From contig NZ_JAVIWL010000001.1 in assembly GCF_034314045.1 (NCBI RefSeq), positions 1,798,001-1,862,000 of the forward strand: 64,000 nt of DNA, in the 5' to 3' direction. The notes below the pieces were generated by a model that was given only the letters and a program-made list of their open reading frames with translations, did not search any database and was not told the DNA's origin. How positions within the stretch are numbered: the stretch's first letter is position 1; each line of letters opens with the position of its first letter. Origin of the DNA: Glaciimonas sp. CA11.2 (lineage in GTDB: Bacteria; Pseudomonadota; Gammaproteobacteria; Burkholderiales; Burkholderiaceae_D). Shown here in pieces: positions 51,454 to 59,895 of this stretch. The position numbers and the translations under genes were made by a program.

Positions 51454-51906
51454 TTAACCGCAAGCTTTGCCATGATCGGCGTGATAGCCCTTGGTTTTTG
51501 CGTCAGCTTCTGACATGTAAGCACCCGCTTTGGTTTTGCCGTAATACTTGGTGTTTTGGCAGTGATACACCTTGGTGCTGGTATTTGCCCACACTAAACC
51601 GGGACCGCCACCGGGAGCGACCGCCGAGCTAGCAGTCGACGCTGCGCTTGGGGCAGCCATTGGTTTTGATGCTGGCGCTGGTGTTGCAGCCGGTGTCGCT
51701 GCTGGTGTTGTGGCTTTGGTCGCATACCAATCCTTCACGCCTTTATGGCCAGAACATGCACCACTTTTGGTTGCGCCGGAGTAATAAGTGCCATCTTTAC
51801 ATAGGCCGGTGCTTCCTGCGGGAGCGCCTGCCGGTGCCTGGGCATAGCTTCCGGCCGATGTCAGCAAAGCTAAGGCCAAACTTGCGGAGAGTAATAAAGT
51901 TTTCAT
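51454..51906 (-). CDS. DUF3761-family secreted protein
   Basis: The 150-residue protein has a signal peptide (LLLSASLALALLTSAGSYAQA). The DUF3761 core follows with its paired cysteines (GLCKDGTYYSGATKSGACSG, HKGVKDWY), a proline/alanine-rich linker of about 40 residues, and a second cysteine module (VYHCQNTKYYGKTKAGAYM, GYHADHGKACG) that looks like a degraded repeat of the first. It is probably periplasmic or secreted; the function is unknown. Confidence 0.85.
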   Translation of the reverse strand: MKTLLLSASLALALLTSAGSYAQAPAGAPAGSTGLCKDGTYYSGATKSGACSGHKGVKDWYATKATTPAATPAATPAPASKPMAAPSAASTASSAVAPGGGPGLVWANTSTKVYHCQNTKYYGKTKAGAYMSEADAKTKGYHADHGKACG

Positions 51907-52002
51907 TTTAAGTTCCTATACAGTAAGAAAAGTAAAAAAATCAGGTAAAAAGAGGAAAATGTTAGCCTTCTTGTATGCAACAACTAGCCCGATTTTGTCG
52001 AT

Positions 52003-52245
52003 TTACTTTGATGGCGCGGGTTGTGTCGTTGCGGCTTGATTTTTTTGTTCAGCAGCTTTTTTGTTGGCCATATGGCGTCCAACCACACAACCACCAGCCG
52101 CACCGAGTACGGCATGGTGGCCCGCCACATGACCGGCAACGCCACCTACTGCAGCACCCTTCAAACAGCCTTTGGCCTCGACCAGTCCAGAGGTTCCGGC
52201 AAGGGTGAGTGCGCAGGTCAGCACAAAGATAATTTTTGATCGCAT
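52003..52245 (-). CDS. Small secreted glycine-zipper-like protein
   Basis: The 80-residue protein has a signal peptide (IIFVLTCALTLAGTSGLVEA) and a glycine-rich segment with regular small residues (GAAVGGVAGHVAGHHAVLGA, AGGCVVGRH), followed by a hydrophilic tail. The spacing resembles glycine-zipper membrane-inserting or lipid-associated proteins. The two cysteines may pair. It is predicted to be in the envelope; the function is unknown. GGAATCATT precedes the ATG. Confidence 0.75.
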   Translation of the reverse strand: MRSKIIFVLTCALTLAGTSGLVEAKGCLKGAAVGGVAGHVAGHHAVLGAAGGCVVGRHMANKKAAEQKNQAATTQPAPSK

Positions 52246-52515
52246 AATGATTCCTTTTCAAAAAATGTACGTCTGATAGCAATACAGAAACGCGCCTAAA
52301 GCCAAACTGGTTGACCCAGTAACAATTGTTTGCAAATAACCCCAGATGGTATTGTATATAGTTGATTTTAGGCAACGTAAGCGACGTTTGCCTCGCCTAA
52401 TTATTGAGCGTTAAGTTGTGGCTTTCATCGGTGGCCGATGAGCAAGTTGCCCACATTCTTCCAGCAGCTCAACCCCTATCAAACCAGGTGGCTATCAATT
52501 CTCATTTTTCATTTT

Positions 52516-53394
52516 TCATTCAATAAAAAACGGCATGACCTGGGCCATGAGCGCTTCTGGTGCTTCTTCCGGAATATAGTGACCGCAGTCGAGGGCCTTG
52601 CCGGTGACGTTTTTGGTGAGTAGCTGCCATTCGTTGAGAGGATCGAAACACTTTTCGATGACGCCATGCGCGCCCCACAAAACTAACGTATCGCACTGAA
52701 TTTTCTTGCCGTCGGCGAGATCCTTACGTTCGTGTTCAAGGTCAATGCTGGCGCTGGCGCGATAGTCTTCGCAAATGCCGTGAATGGTGGCTGGATCACT
52801 CAGACAACGCAGGTATTCAGCATACGCCTCCGGCGTAAATGGTCCGAGACCTGCGCTGCGTGCGCCGATGGTGTGCTCTAAATAGGCTTCGGGATGCGCG
52901 CCGAGTAGTATTTCGGGAAAGGGAGCGGGCCTGATTAAAAAGAACCAATGATAGTAAGTGCTGGCAAATTCCATCGTAGTTTTTTCATACATTGCCAGCG
53001 TCGGCGCAATGTCCAGCAAAACCAGTTTGAGAATCGCATCAGGATGGTCAAGTGCCATACGGTACGCAACGCGTCCGCCGCGGTCATGTCCCATGAGTAA
53101 AAATTGCTTGAAACCTAACGTTTTCATTAAGTCAATTTGATCCTGGCCGACGGTGCGCTTGGAATAATTGCTGTGATCAGCCAATCCGACTGGCTTGCCG
53201 CTATCGCCGTAGCCGCGCAAATCAGCAGCAATTACGGTGAAGTGTTGCGCAAGTTGTTGTGCCACTTTATGCCAGATCACATGCGTTTGTGGATGGCCGT
53301 GCAACAAAAGCAACGCTGGTCCATTGCCTCCGCGAACATAATTTATGTGCGTACCGTTGACCTCAGCGACGTGACGTTCAAATCCTGTAAACAT
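52516..53394 (-). CDS. Alpha/beta hydrolase, fluoroacetate (haloacetate) dehalogenase-like
   Basis: The 292-residue protein is close in motif pattern to DehH1-type haloacetate dehalogenases. It has HGHPQTHVIWHKVA (oxyanion side), DLRGYGDSGKP, the nucleophile aspartate in LLMGHDRGGRVAYRMALDHP with the two flanking arginines that bind the carboxylate, a WGAHGVIEKCFDP acid region, and the histidine in LDCGHYIPEEAPE. An aspartate nucleophile rather than serine separates it from esterases. It may hydrolyse haloacetates; epoxide hydrolase activity is the alternative. Confidence 0.85.
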   Translation of the reverse strand: MFTGFERHVAEVNGTHINYVRGGNGPALLLLHGHPQTHVIWHKVAQQLAQHFTVIAADLRGYGDSGKPVGLADHSNYSKRTVGQDQIDLMKTLGFKQFLLMGHDRGGRVAYRMALDHPDAILKLVLLDIAPTLAMYEKTTMEFASTYYHWFFLIRPAPFPEILLGAHPEAYLEHTIGARSAGLGPFTPEAYAEYLRCLSDPATIHGICEDYRASASIDLEHERKDLADGKKIQCDTLVLWGAHGVIEKCFDPLNEWQLLTKNVTGKALDCGHYIPEEAPEALMAQVMPFFIE

Positions 53395-53674
53395 GGTGTT
53401 TCTCCTCTTTATATTTGGATGAATTGTATAGCGCTTCTGTTGTTAATATTTCATTACAATCTGTCTTTAAAAGCCCGAAGTGGAGTGACGCCGAACTTGT
53501 TGTCGCATCTTCCCGCACCGCGGCACAACTAAAGGCACACTGACATTAGCTTAACCGGTGTCAGTTAAACCTTTCAGTAACACTGGCAAACGCTATTAGA
53601 TCATCCAATAGAAACAAAGCAGCTTCAACTTGCATCTTGATAAGTCGCAACCTATACTCGGCGGGTAGCAATAG

Positions 53675-53872
53675 CTTTAGGTGTTTTGCGTGCAGTCGTG
53701 CGTAAAATTAAACGGGAAGTCGGTGCGTGCCCAGGCATTAATCCGACGCTGCCCCCGCAACGGTAAGCGAGTAAAAAGTTTGCAGTACGCCACTGTGCCA
53801 ACGCATGGGAAGGCGCGAACTTCGAAGTCTGTCAGCAGATTTCACCTCGTGAGCCCGGATACCGGCCTAAAG
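53675..53872 (+). promoter_or_regulatory. Cobalamin riboswitch
   Basis: P1 is formed by CTTTAGG (53675-53681) and CCTAAAG (53866-53872). Conserved aptamer blocks are in order: ACGGGAAGTCGGTG, CGCTGCCCCCGCAACGGTAA, CCACTGTG, GGGAAGGCG and the B12 box GAGCCCGGATACCGGCC. It lies about 200 bases upstream of cbtB. Binding of adenosylcobalamin should reduce expression of the cobalt-uptake and corrin genes downstream; no clear intrinsic terminator is seen, so translational control or Rho is possible. Confidence 0.95.
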
Positions 53873-54074
53873 TGTTATGCAGTTTGTGTCGCGGCGGGCG
53901 ATTCAGATGGATTGCCTTGCCTTCCTGTGCACCCCGTCTTGTATTTCCTCGTCTTTTGCTGTCGCGCTTTCTGCATTCTTGCTGCACCTTTATGCCTTCC
54001 TGGTCACACTCCGTTCTGGTGCGGAGGCCGTGTGCCAGTCATATCGTTGTAAGTTATAAAAAAGGAAGATCGCT

Positions 54075-54275
54075 ATGGCAATATCCTCAACTGGTCTTAT
54101 TGATCACATTGTTACGGCAGCCCCTGCCGCCACCTGGAAAGATCGCGTTATTCCAGCATTGCTGAGTGCAATAGTCGGTCTATTGCTGGTTTACGCGATG
54201 GGGTTTTCTCACAACATGACATTGCATAATGCGGCGCATGACGGTCGTCATTCGGCTGGATTCCCATGTCATTGA
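54075..54275 (+). CDS. cbtB: CbtB, small subunit of a cobalt transporter
   Basis: The 66-residue protein has one membrane helix (VIPALLSAIVGLLLVYAMGF) followed by a histidine-rich C-terminal tail (SHNMTLHNAAHDGRHSAGFPCH), the mark of CbtB. AAAGGAAGATCGCT precedes the ATG. CbtB and CbtA form a predicted B12-regulated cobalt uptake system. The gene ends inside the start of cbtA. Confidence 0.9.
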   Translation: MAISSTGLIDHIVTAAPAATWKDRVIPALLSAIVGLLLVYAMGFSHNMTLHNAAHDGRHSAGFPCH

Positions 54276-55060
54276 GCGGGACTAACACTGGTGATTTTTT
54301 AGCAATAAAGCCGGGGGTTAAGCGCTTTATATCGTCAGTTCTGCTGGCTGGATTATTCGCCGGATTGGTACTCACCGCGGTGCAAAAAATACAAGTAACG
54401 CCGATTATTGCTCAGGCGGAAGTTTACGAGGAAGCGGCTGCACATGCGGCTGCAATCAAACCAGCGTCAGCGATAGCAAGCCTGCCTCCAGCGTCATCGG
54501 TGTCAACGTTGCCACCTTCCGCGACAGAGCATCATCACGAGGCGCAGGAATGGGAGCCGACCAACGGCATCGAGCGCACGCTTTATACCGTGATGGCAAA
54601 CGTGACGATGGCGGTCGGTTTTGCACTCTTATTGGGTGCAGCGATTTTGCTACGTGGTGGCATTAGCGGTTGGCAAGAGGGATTGTTGTGGGGACTTGCC
54701 GGATATGTCGTCGTATTTGTTGCCCCTTCACTTGGCCTTGCCCCCGAAGTGCCGGGGACGCAAGCTGCGCCATTACTTGACCGGCAATTGTGGTGGACTG
54801 CTACAGCGACGCTGACAGCCATTTCTTTGGCTCTCCTCGTTTTTGGGCGTCATTGGTCGTTGAAATTGCTCGCTGTAATGTTGATTTTGACGCCGCATTT
54901 ATTGGGTGCGCCAGAGCCGCAGATACACGGCGGTGCAGCGCCAGCTGAGTTAGCGAGGGCGTTTATTGTCGCAACAGCGATTGCAAACGGCCTATTTTGG
55001 CTTGCTTTGGGAGGCGCTTTCGGCTTTTTGAAGCGTCAATTTGGCGACCCCAAAGGCTAA
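54266..55060 (+). CDS. cbtA: CbtA, cobalt transporter membrane subunit
   Basis: The 264-residue protein has several membrane helices (RFISSVLLAGLFAGLVLTAVQ at the start, VAMVGFALLLGAAIL-like segments, GLLWGLAGYVVVFVAPSLGLAPE). A periplasmic loop contains the putative metal ligands ATEHHHEAQEWEP. It overlaps cbtB by 10 bases and is the main channel component of the predicted cobalt importer. Confidence 0.9.
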   Translation: MSLSGTNTGDFLAIKPGVKRFISSVLLAGLFAGLVLTAVQKIQVTPIIAQAEVYEEAAAHAAAIKPASAIASLPPASSVSTLPPSATEHHHEAQEWEPTNGIERTLYTVMANVTMAVGFALLLGAAILLRGGISGWQEGLLWGLAGYVVVFVAPSLGLAPEVPGTQAAPLLDRQLWWTATATLTAISLALLVFGRHWSLKLLAVMLILTPHLLGAPEPQIHGGAAPAELARAFIVATAIANGLFWLALGGAFGFLKRQFGDPKG

Positions 55061-55281
55061 ATTTATCGCAAAAAAAGTAGCAGTCGAGCAAGTGTATTAC
55101 GTAATATTACGTTTTATTTTTGACCGTGATGCAATTAAATGGAACTAGCTGATTGTGGATATGTTTGATGGATCAATTGCTGTTTTTATGTGCAATTTTT
55201 GATTCCTCTCATTCTTAACAATCATCATAGTCCTTCTATGAAATAACTGCACTAGCTGTTGTATGTTCCAAAGAAAAGCTT

Positions 55282-55620
55282 ATGAGAACCCATTCCCGAC
55301 ACATTTTTATGTGTACCGGCCCACGTTGTACTGAAGATGGTGTGCGTGCTGAAGCCATGTTCGGCATTCTTGGCGCTGCCATTGATGCACGGCCGGAGTT
55401 GCGCGTTAAGCGCACGCGCACCCACTGTATGGTTGCCTGCAAAAATCAAGGCCCGTTGGCGTTGGTCTATCCGGAAGGAATATGGTATCGCTGCGAAGAT
55501 GCGACCGCTATTGAGCGCATCGTCACCGAGCATCTTGAAAACGGTCATGAAGTGACTGATCTGGTGTTTCATCGACTTGGTAGCGGCGACGTCGTAACAG
55601 AGAAAGAAACCGATGTCTGA
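55282..55620 (+). CDS. 2Fe-2S thioredoxin-like ferredoxin of cobalamin operons
   Basis: The 112-residue protein has the cysteine pattern of thioredoxin-like 2Fe-2S ferredoxins: FMCTGPRCTEDG near the start and HCMVACKNQGPLALVYPEG in the middle, followed by YRCEDATAIERIVTEHL. Such proteins recur next to cobN and may supply electrons for cobalt reduction or a corrin step. The gene overlaps cobN by 8 bases. Confidence 0.88.
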   Translation: MRTHSRHIFMCTGPRCTEDGVRAEAMFGILGAAIDARPELRVKRTRTHCMVACKNQGPLALVYPEGIWYRCEDATAIERIVTEHLENGHEVTDLVFHRLGSGDVVTEKETDV

Positions 55621-58600
55621 CGCGCCACCTTATTCTCCTGGTTCTGCCATCGCGTTGCTAACGCACACCGCCAATGATTTAACGGTATTGCTCAGCGCTA
55701 AAAGCCAATTGCCGCAGGATTTTCCGCTCGTGACCGGGATCAACCTGCAAACGCTAGATAAAGAATCTCACATCGCTGATCTGTTGTCGGGTGATCTGGC
55801 TGGCACGCGGATTATTATTTTGCGTGTGTTGGGACGATTGGGAGGCGTGCCGGGTTTTAACGAACTACTACGCCATGCACGTGACAATGGTTGTTATCTG
55901 ATTGCCATCAGTGGCACGGGTGAGCCCGATCCTGAACTCGCCGCCGTCTCGACCGTCTCTTCAGCCGTGGCAGAGCAAGCGTTGTCTTATTTTCATGCCG
56001 GTGGCAGTGTCAACCTCGCGCAGTTGTTGCGCTACCTTTCGGATCATCTGATGTTGACCGGGTTCGGCTATCTACCAGCGCAACCTTTGCCGGACCATGG
56101 CATCTATCACCCCGATCTGGCGGAGGGCGCGACGACAGCCGATTGGATGGCTGTGCACTCGGCGCAGGATAAATGTGACCGGCCGGGTGTTGGCATCGTG
56201 TTTTATCGCGCCCATTGGATGAGTGGCAACACGCGCTTTATCGACGCGATGATCGCGGCACTGGAACAACGCGGCATGAACGTTTTGCCGGTGTTTACAT
56301 CCTCGTTGCGCAGCGGCGCCGATGGTGAATCCAACTTGCCGACCGCGTTGCGGTATTTCACGGCAGACGGAAAAAGTGGTAAACGGGAAAAAAAATCAGC
56401 GCTAATCGATGTCTTGATCAACACCACCGCGTTTGCCATGGGCGAGATTACCCCGGGCGGACCGACTCCCGCCGGATGGTCGGTATCGGTGCTGGAACAA
56501 CTTAACGTTCCCGTGTTGCAAGCGATCACCAGCGGCATGACGCAAGATCAGTGGCAACAATCTGCGCGGGGTATGAACCCGCTGGATGCGGCGATGAACG
56601 TGGTTTTGCCAGAGTTTGATGGCCGTATCATTACCGTCCCCATTTCTTTCAAGACCAAAGCTGCCAGCGCCGCTGGTCAGATGATGGAATATGCACCGAT
56701 GCCGGATCGCATCGCCAGAGTGGCGGGACTGGCACAGCGATTTGCGCGCCTGAAACATACGCCAAACGCGAATAAGCGCGTGGCATTTATTTTTACCAAT
56801 GCCAATAGCAAAGCCGCCCAAATCGGCAACGCGGTCGGCCTTGATGCGCCCGCCTCGTTGATGGCAATTCTGCGGGCTATGCAAGCGCGAGGTTACCAAA
56901 CGGGGGAGTTGCCGGAGAACGGCACCGCCTTGATTCATGACCTAATTGATCGCTGCGCGTACGACAATACCTATCTCACCGAACAGCAGTTACGCAACGC
57001 GGTTGGACGCGTTCCAGCCGCACAATATGCGCAGTGGCTGGCCGATTTGCCGCCAGAAATGCAAGCGCGCATGGTCGCCCAATGGGGCGCAGCACCCGGT
57101 GCGGCCTATGTGCACGACGATCACGTAGTGTTGGCAGGAATCGCGTTAGGCAATACCTTTGTCGCATTGCAGCCGCCGCGTGGCTACGGGATGGACCCGG
57201 ACGCGATCTATCATCAGCCGGACTTACCGCCGACGCATCACTATTACGCGTTGTATCGCTGGCTGCGTGACACATGGCGCGCCGATGCGATCGTCCATGT
57301 CGGCAAGCACGGCACGCTGGAATGGTTGCCCGGCAAAGGTGTTGGCTTGTCGGAAAATTGCTTTCCCGATGCGCTGCTCGCGGATATGCCCTTGTTTTAC
57401 CCGTTCATTATCAACGACCCGGGCGAGGGCGCACAGGCCAAACGGCGCGCGCACGCGGTCGTTGTCGATCACCTGACACCACCGATGACCACCGCCGACA
57501 CATACGGCGCATTGGCCCAGTTGACGCAATTGGTGGATGAGTATTATCAGGTCGAAGTACTGGACCCCAGCAAGTTGCCGCTGTTGCAGCAACAAATTTG
57601 GGAACTGGTCAAACAGACCAATCTCGATTCTGATTTACAGGCAAGATTGCTGCACCACGATCATGACCACGACCACGACCACGACCATGACCACGGTCAT
57701 GGAAACGGCGCACACGATCACCATGATCATGAAGCAGAGCATGATCATCCCCATGCTCACGACGACAAACTACCCGCCGCGCTCAGTACGTTGGACGGTG
57801 CGGGGGTTGCGCATCTAATCGAAGATCTGGACGGTTATCTGTGCGAACTTGGCGCGGCCCAAATTCGCGACGGATTGCATATTCTCGGCGAGCGTCCAGC
57901 CGATAATCAGTTAGTAGACATGCTGGTTTCGCTGGTACGACTGCCGAATCAGGATGTGCCGGGCTTGCAGGAAGAAATCGCCAAACTCTTTGGCTTGAGT
58001 ATGGATATGTTGCTCGACAACAAAGGTCGTCGTCTAAACGCCGATCCCGCGCTGGCACGTTTGGCGCAGTGCGCGATTGTGACCCGCGCCGATGCCTTAG
58101 ATGCGATTGATGTGTTATGTCGCCAACTGTTCGTCGCACTGCAAGAAAAAGCCTTCTCCACAGACGCCATCGAACCGGTTTTGACCGCGTTATTCGGCGG
58201 CGTCGCGGGCGCGGAAGCTGCCACTCAGCCGTTAATGCAACCGACCCTCGTTGTCACTGCGGCACGTCCTTTCAGCATGTTATCTCAGGCAAAAAAGTTT
58301 CAGATCAAAAGCAGCGTTGCGCGACCAGCTAACAAGATTGCGCCCGCATCGCTCATCTCATCCCAAACGACTGAGCGCTTTGTAGGATTGCGTCGGGTCA
58401 TCACCTTCGCCTGTACCAATTTAGTCCCCAATCTGGCCCGTGCGACAGACGAAATCGATAATCTGCTCAATGGTCTCGATGGTGGCTATATTCCGGCCGG
58501 TCCGAGTGGATCGCCGACGCGAGGCATGGCGCACATACTGCCGACCGGGCGCAATTTCTATTCCGTCGATCCTCGCAGCGTACCTTCGCAATCGGCCTGG

Positions 58601-59773
58601 CGCGTGGGTCAGCAACTGGCGAATGAGGTCCTAAGCAGACATCTGCGCGAAACCGGCGCCTATCCCGAAAGTGTCGCCATCAGCATCTGGGGAACCAGCG
58701 CGATGCGTACCCATGGCGATGACGTAGCGCAGATTTTGGCGCTGCTTGGCGTGCGTCCGCTGTGGCGTCCGGAAAACCGTCAACTCACTGGCGTCGAGGT
58801 GATTCCGCTAGATCAACTCAAGCGCCCCCGTATCGATGTGACGACGCGTATCAGCGGTTTCTTTCGGGATGCGTTTCCGCAGTTGATTACACTCATTGAT
58901 GACGCGGTGAACGCCGTGTTGATATTGGATGAGCCACTGACGCACAATTTTATCCGCAAACATTATCTGAACGAACTCGACGGCTGGCTCGGCAAGGGCA
59001 TGCAAGAGACCGAAGCCAAACGGCGCGCTACGTATCGGATTTTCGGTGCCAAACCGGGCAGTTACGGTGCGGGAATTCTGCCGCTTATTCAGGAAAAAAA
59101 CTGGCAGGCCGATACCGACTTTGCCGAAGCTTACGTCAATTGGGGTGGTTACGCGTATGGGCGTGAGGCGCAAGGGATCGATGAGCGCGACGCCTTCAGT
59201 GTGCGTTTATCCGGTGTACAGGTTGCATTGCATAATCAGGATAATCGTGAACACGATATTTTTGACAGTGATGATTACTTACAATTTCACGGCGGCATGA
59301 TTGCGACCATTCGCGCCCTTACCGGCACGCAGCCCAAGCATTATTTTGGCGATAGTCACGATCCGGCCAGAGCGCAAGTGCGGGACCTGAAAGAAGAAAC
59401 GCTGCGCGTATTCCGCTCACGGGTAGTGAACCCAAAATGGCTTGCCAGCATACAGCGGCATGGCTATAAAGGTGGTCTGGAACTGACCGCAACCGTTGAT
59501 TATTTGTTTGGTTACGATGCCACCGCGCAGGTCATGGACGACTGGATGTACGAAGAGGTTGCCAGCACTTACGGCTTCGATCCAACCATGCAACAGTTTT
59601 TACAGGAGGCCAATCCATGGGCGCAAAATGCCATCGCCGAACGCCTGTTGGAAGCGGCCAGCCGAGGCATGTGGGCAGCGCCAAAACCGGAAACACTGGA
59701 CGCATTACGGGAGCTGTATCTGCGCAGCGAAACGCTACTGGAAGCGCGGGGCGAAACCCCGCGTGCTGGCTGA
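55613..59773 (+). CDS. cobN: Cobaltochelatase subunit CobN with histidine-rich insertion
   Basis: The 1,386-residue protein is a full-length CobN/Mg-chelatase-H-type subunit. Blocks include IIILRVLGRLGGVPGF, VGIVFYRAHWMSGNTRFID, PRGYGMDPDAIYHQPDLPPTHHYYA, HVGKHGTLEWLPGKGVGLS, GMQETEAKRRATYRIFGAKPG and YLFGYDATAQVMDDWMYEE. It binds hydrogenobyrinic acid a,c-diamide and cobalt during late cobalt insertion. Residues about 682-720 form an unusual His/Asp-rich insertion (HDHDHDHDHDHDHGHG and on). The gene follows the ferredoxin with overlap. Confidence 0.95.
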   Translation: MSDAPPYSPGSAIALLTHTANDLTVLLSAKSQLPQDFPLVTGINLQTLDKESHIADLLSGDLAGTRIIILRVLGRLGGVPGFNELLRHARDNGCYLIAISGTGEPDPELAAVSTVSSAVAEQALSYFHAGGSVNLAQLLRYLSDHLMLTGFGYLPAQPLPDHGIYHPDLAEGATTADWMAVHSAQDKCDRPGVGIVFYRAHWMSGNTRFIDAMIAALEQRGMNVLPVFTSSLRSGADGESNLPTALRYFTADGKSGKREKKSALIDVLINTTAFAMGEITPGGPTPAGWSVSVLEQLNVPVLQAITSGMTQDQWQQSARGMNPLDAAMNVVLPEFDGRIITVPISFKTKAASAAGQMMEYAPMPDRIARVAGLAQRFARLKHTPNANKRVAFIFTNANSKAAQIGNAVGLDAPASLMAILRAMQARGYQTGELPENGTALIHDLIDRCAYDNTYLTEQQLRNAVGRVPAAQYAQWLADLPPEMQARMVAQWGAAPGAAYVHDDHVVLAGIALGNTFVALQPPRGYGMDPDAIYHQPDLPPTHHYYALYRWLRDTWRADAIVHVGKHGTLEWLPGKGVGLSENCFPDALLADMPLFYPFIINDPGEGAQAKRRAHAVVVDHLTPPMTTADTYGALAQLTQLVDEYYQVEVLDPSKLPLLQQQIWELVKQTNLDSDLQARLLHHDHDHDHDHDHDHGHGNGAHDHHDHEAEHDHPHAHDDKLPAALSTLDGAGVAHLIEDLDGYLCELGAAQIRDGLHILGERPADNQLVDMLVSLVRLPNQDVPGLQEEIAKLFGLSMDMLLDNKGRRLNADPALARLAQCAIVTRADALDAIDVLCRQLFVALQEKAFSTDAIEPVLTALFGGVAGAEAATQPLMQPTLVVTAARPFSMLSQAKKFQIKSSVARPANKIAPASLISSQTTERFVGLRRVITFACTNLVPNLARATDEIDNLLNGLDGGYIPAGPSGSPTRGMAHILPTGRNFYSVDPRSVPSQSAWRVGQQLANEVLSRHLRETGAYPESVAISIWGTSAMRTHGDDVAQILALLGVRPLWRPENRQLTGVEVIPLDQLKRPRIDVTTRISGFFRDAFPQLITLIDDAVNAVLILDEPLTHNFIRKHYLNELDGWLGKGMQETEAKRRATYRIFGAKPGSYGAGILPLIQEKNWQADTDFAEAYVNWGGYAYGREAQGIDERDAFSVRLSGVQVALHNQDNREHDIFDSDDYLQFHGGMIATIRALTGTQPKHYFGDSHDPARAQVRDLKEETLRVFRSRVVNPKWLASIQRHGYKGGLELTATVDYLFGYDATAQVMDDWMYEEVASTYGFDPTMQQFLQEANPWAQNAIAERLLEAASRGMWAAPKPETLDALRELYLRSETLLEARGETPRAG
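57655..57771 (+). repeat. Histidine/aspartate codon repeat inside cobN
   Basis: A run of CAC/CAT GAC/GAT hexamers encodes alternating His-Asp residues within an otherwise conserved region of CobN. The nucleotide repeat could expand or contract by slippage in steps of two codons. It probably acts as a cobalt-buffering loop. Confidence 0.8.
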
Positions 59774-59895
59774 TGCCAAAATGAAGTCACATCGAGCTGG
59801 GATGTAAGCGTTCATGTGAGCGCGCATTTGAGTGCGTTAGTCCATGTAGAAAGGTCCAGCAACGTTGCTGGATTCGGATAAATAAGTATAGAGCT

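Noticed and set aside
53137..53532. 131-codon forward frame opposite the hydrolase gene
   Set aside because: It is antisense to a conserved alpha/beta hydrolase with clear catalytic motifs.
53681..54052. Long forward frame covering the riboswitch
   Set aside because: The bases are fully explained by the cobalamin aptamer, and the predicted protein has no coherent features.
57661..57700. Tandem hexamer repeat considered as a CRISPR-like or regulatory array
   Set aside because: It is in frame within cobN and encodes the His-Asp loop; there are no spacers.
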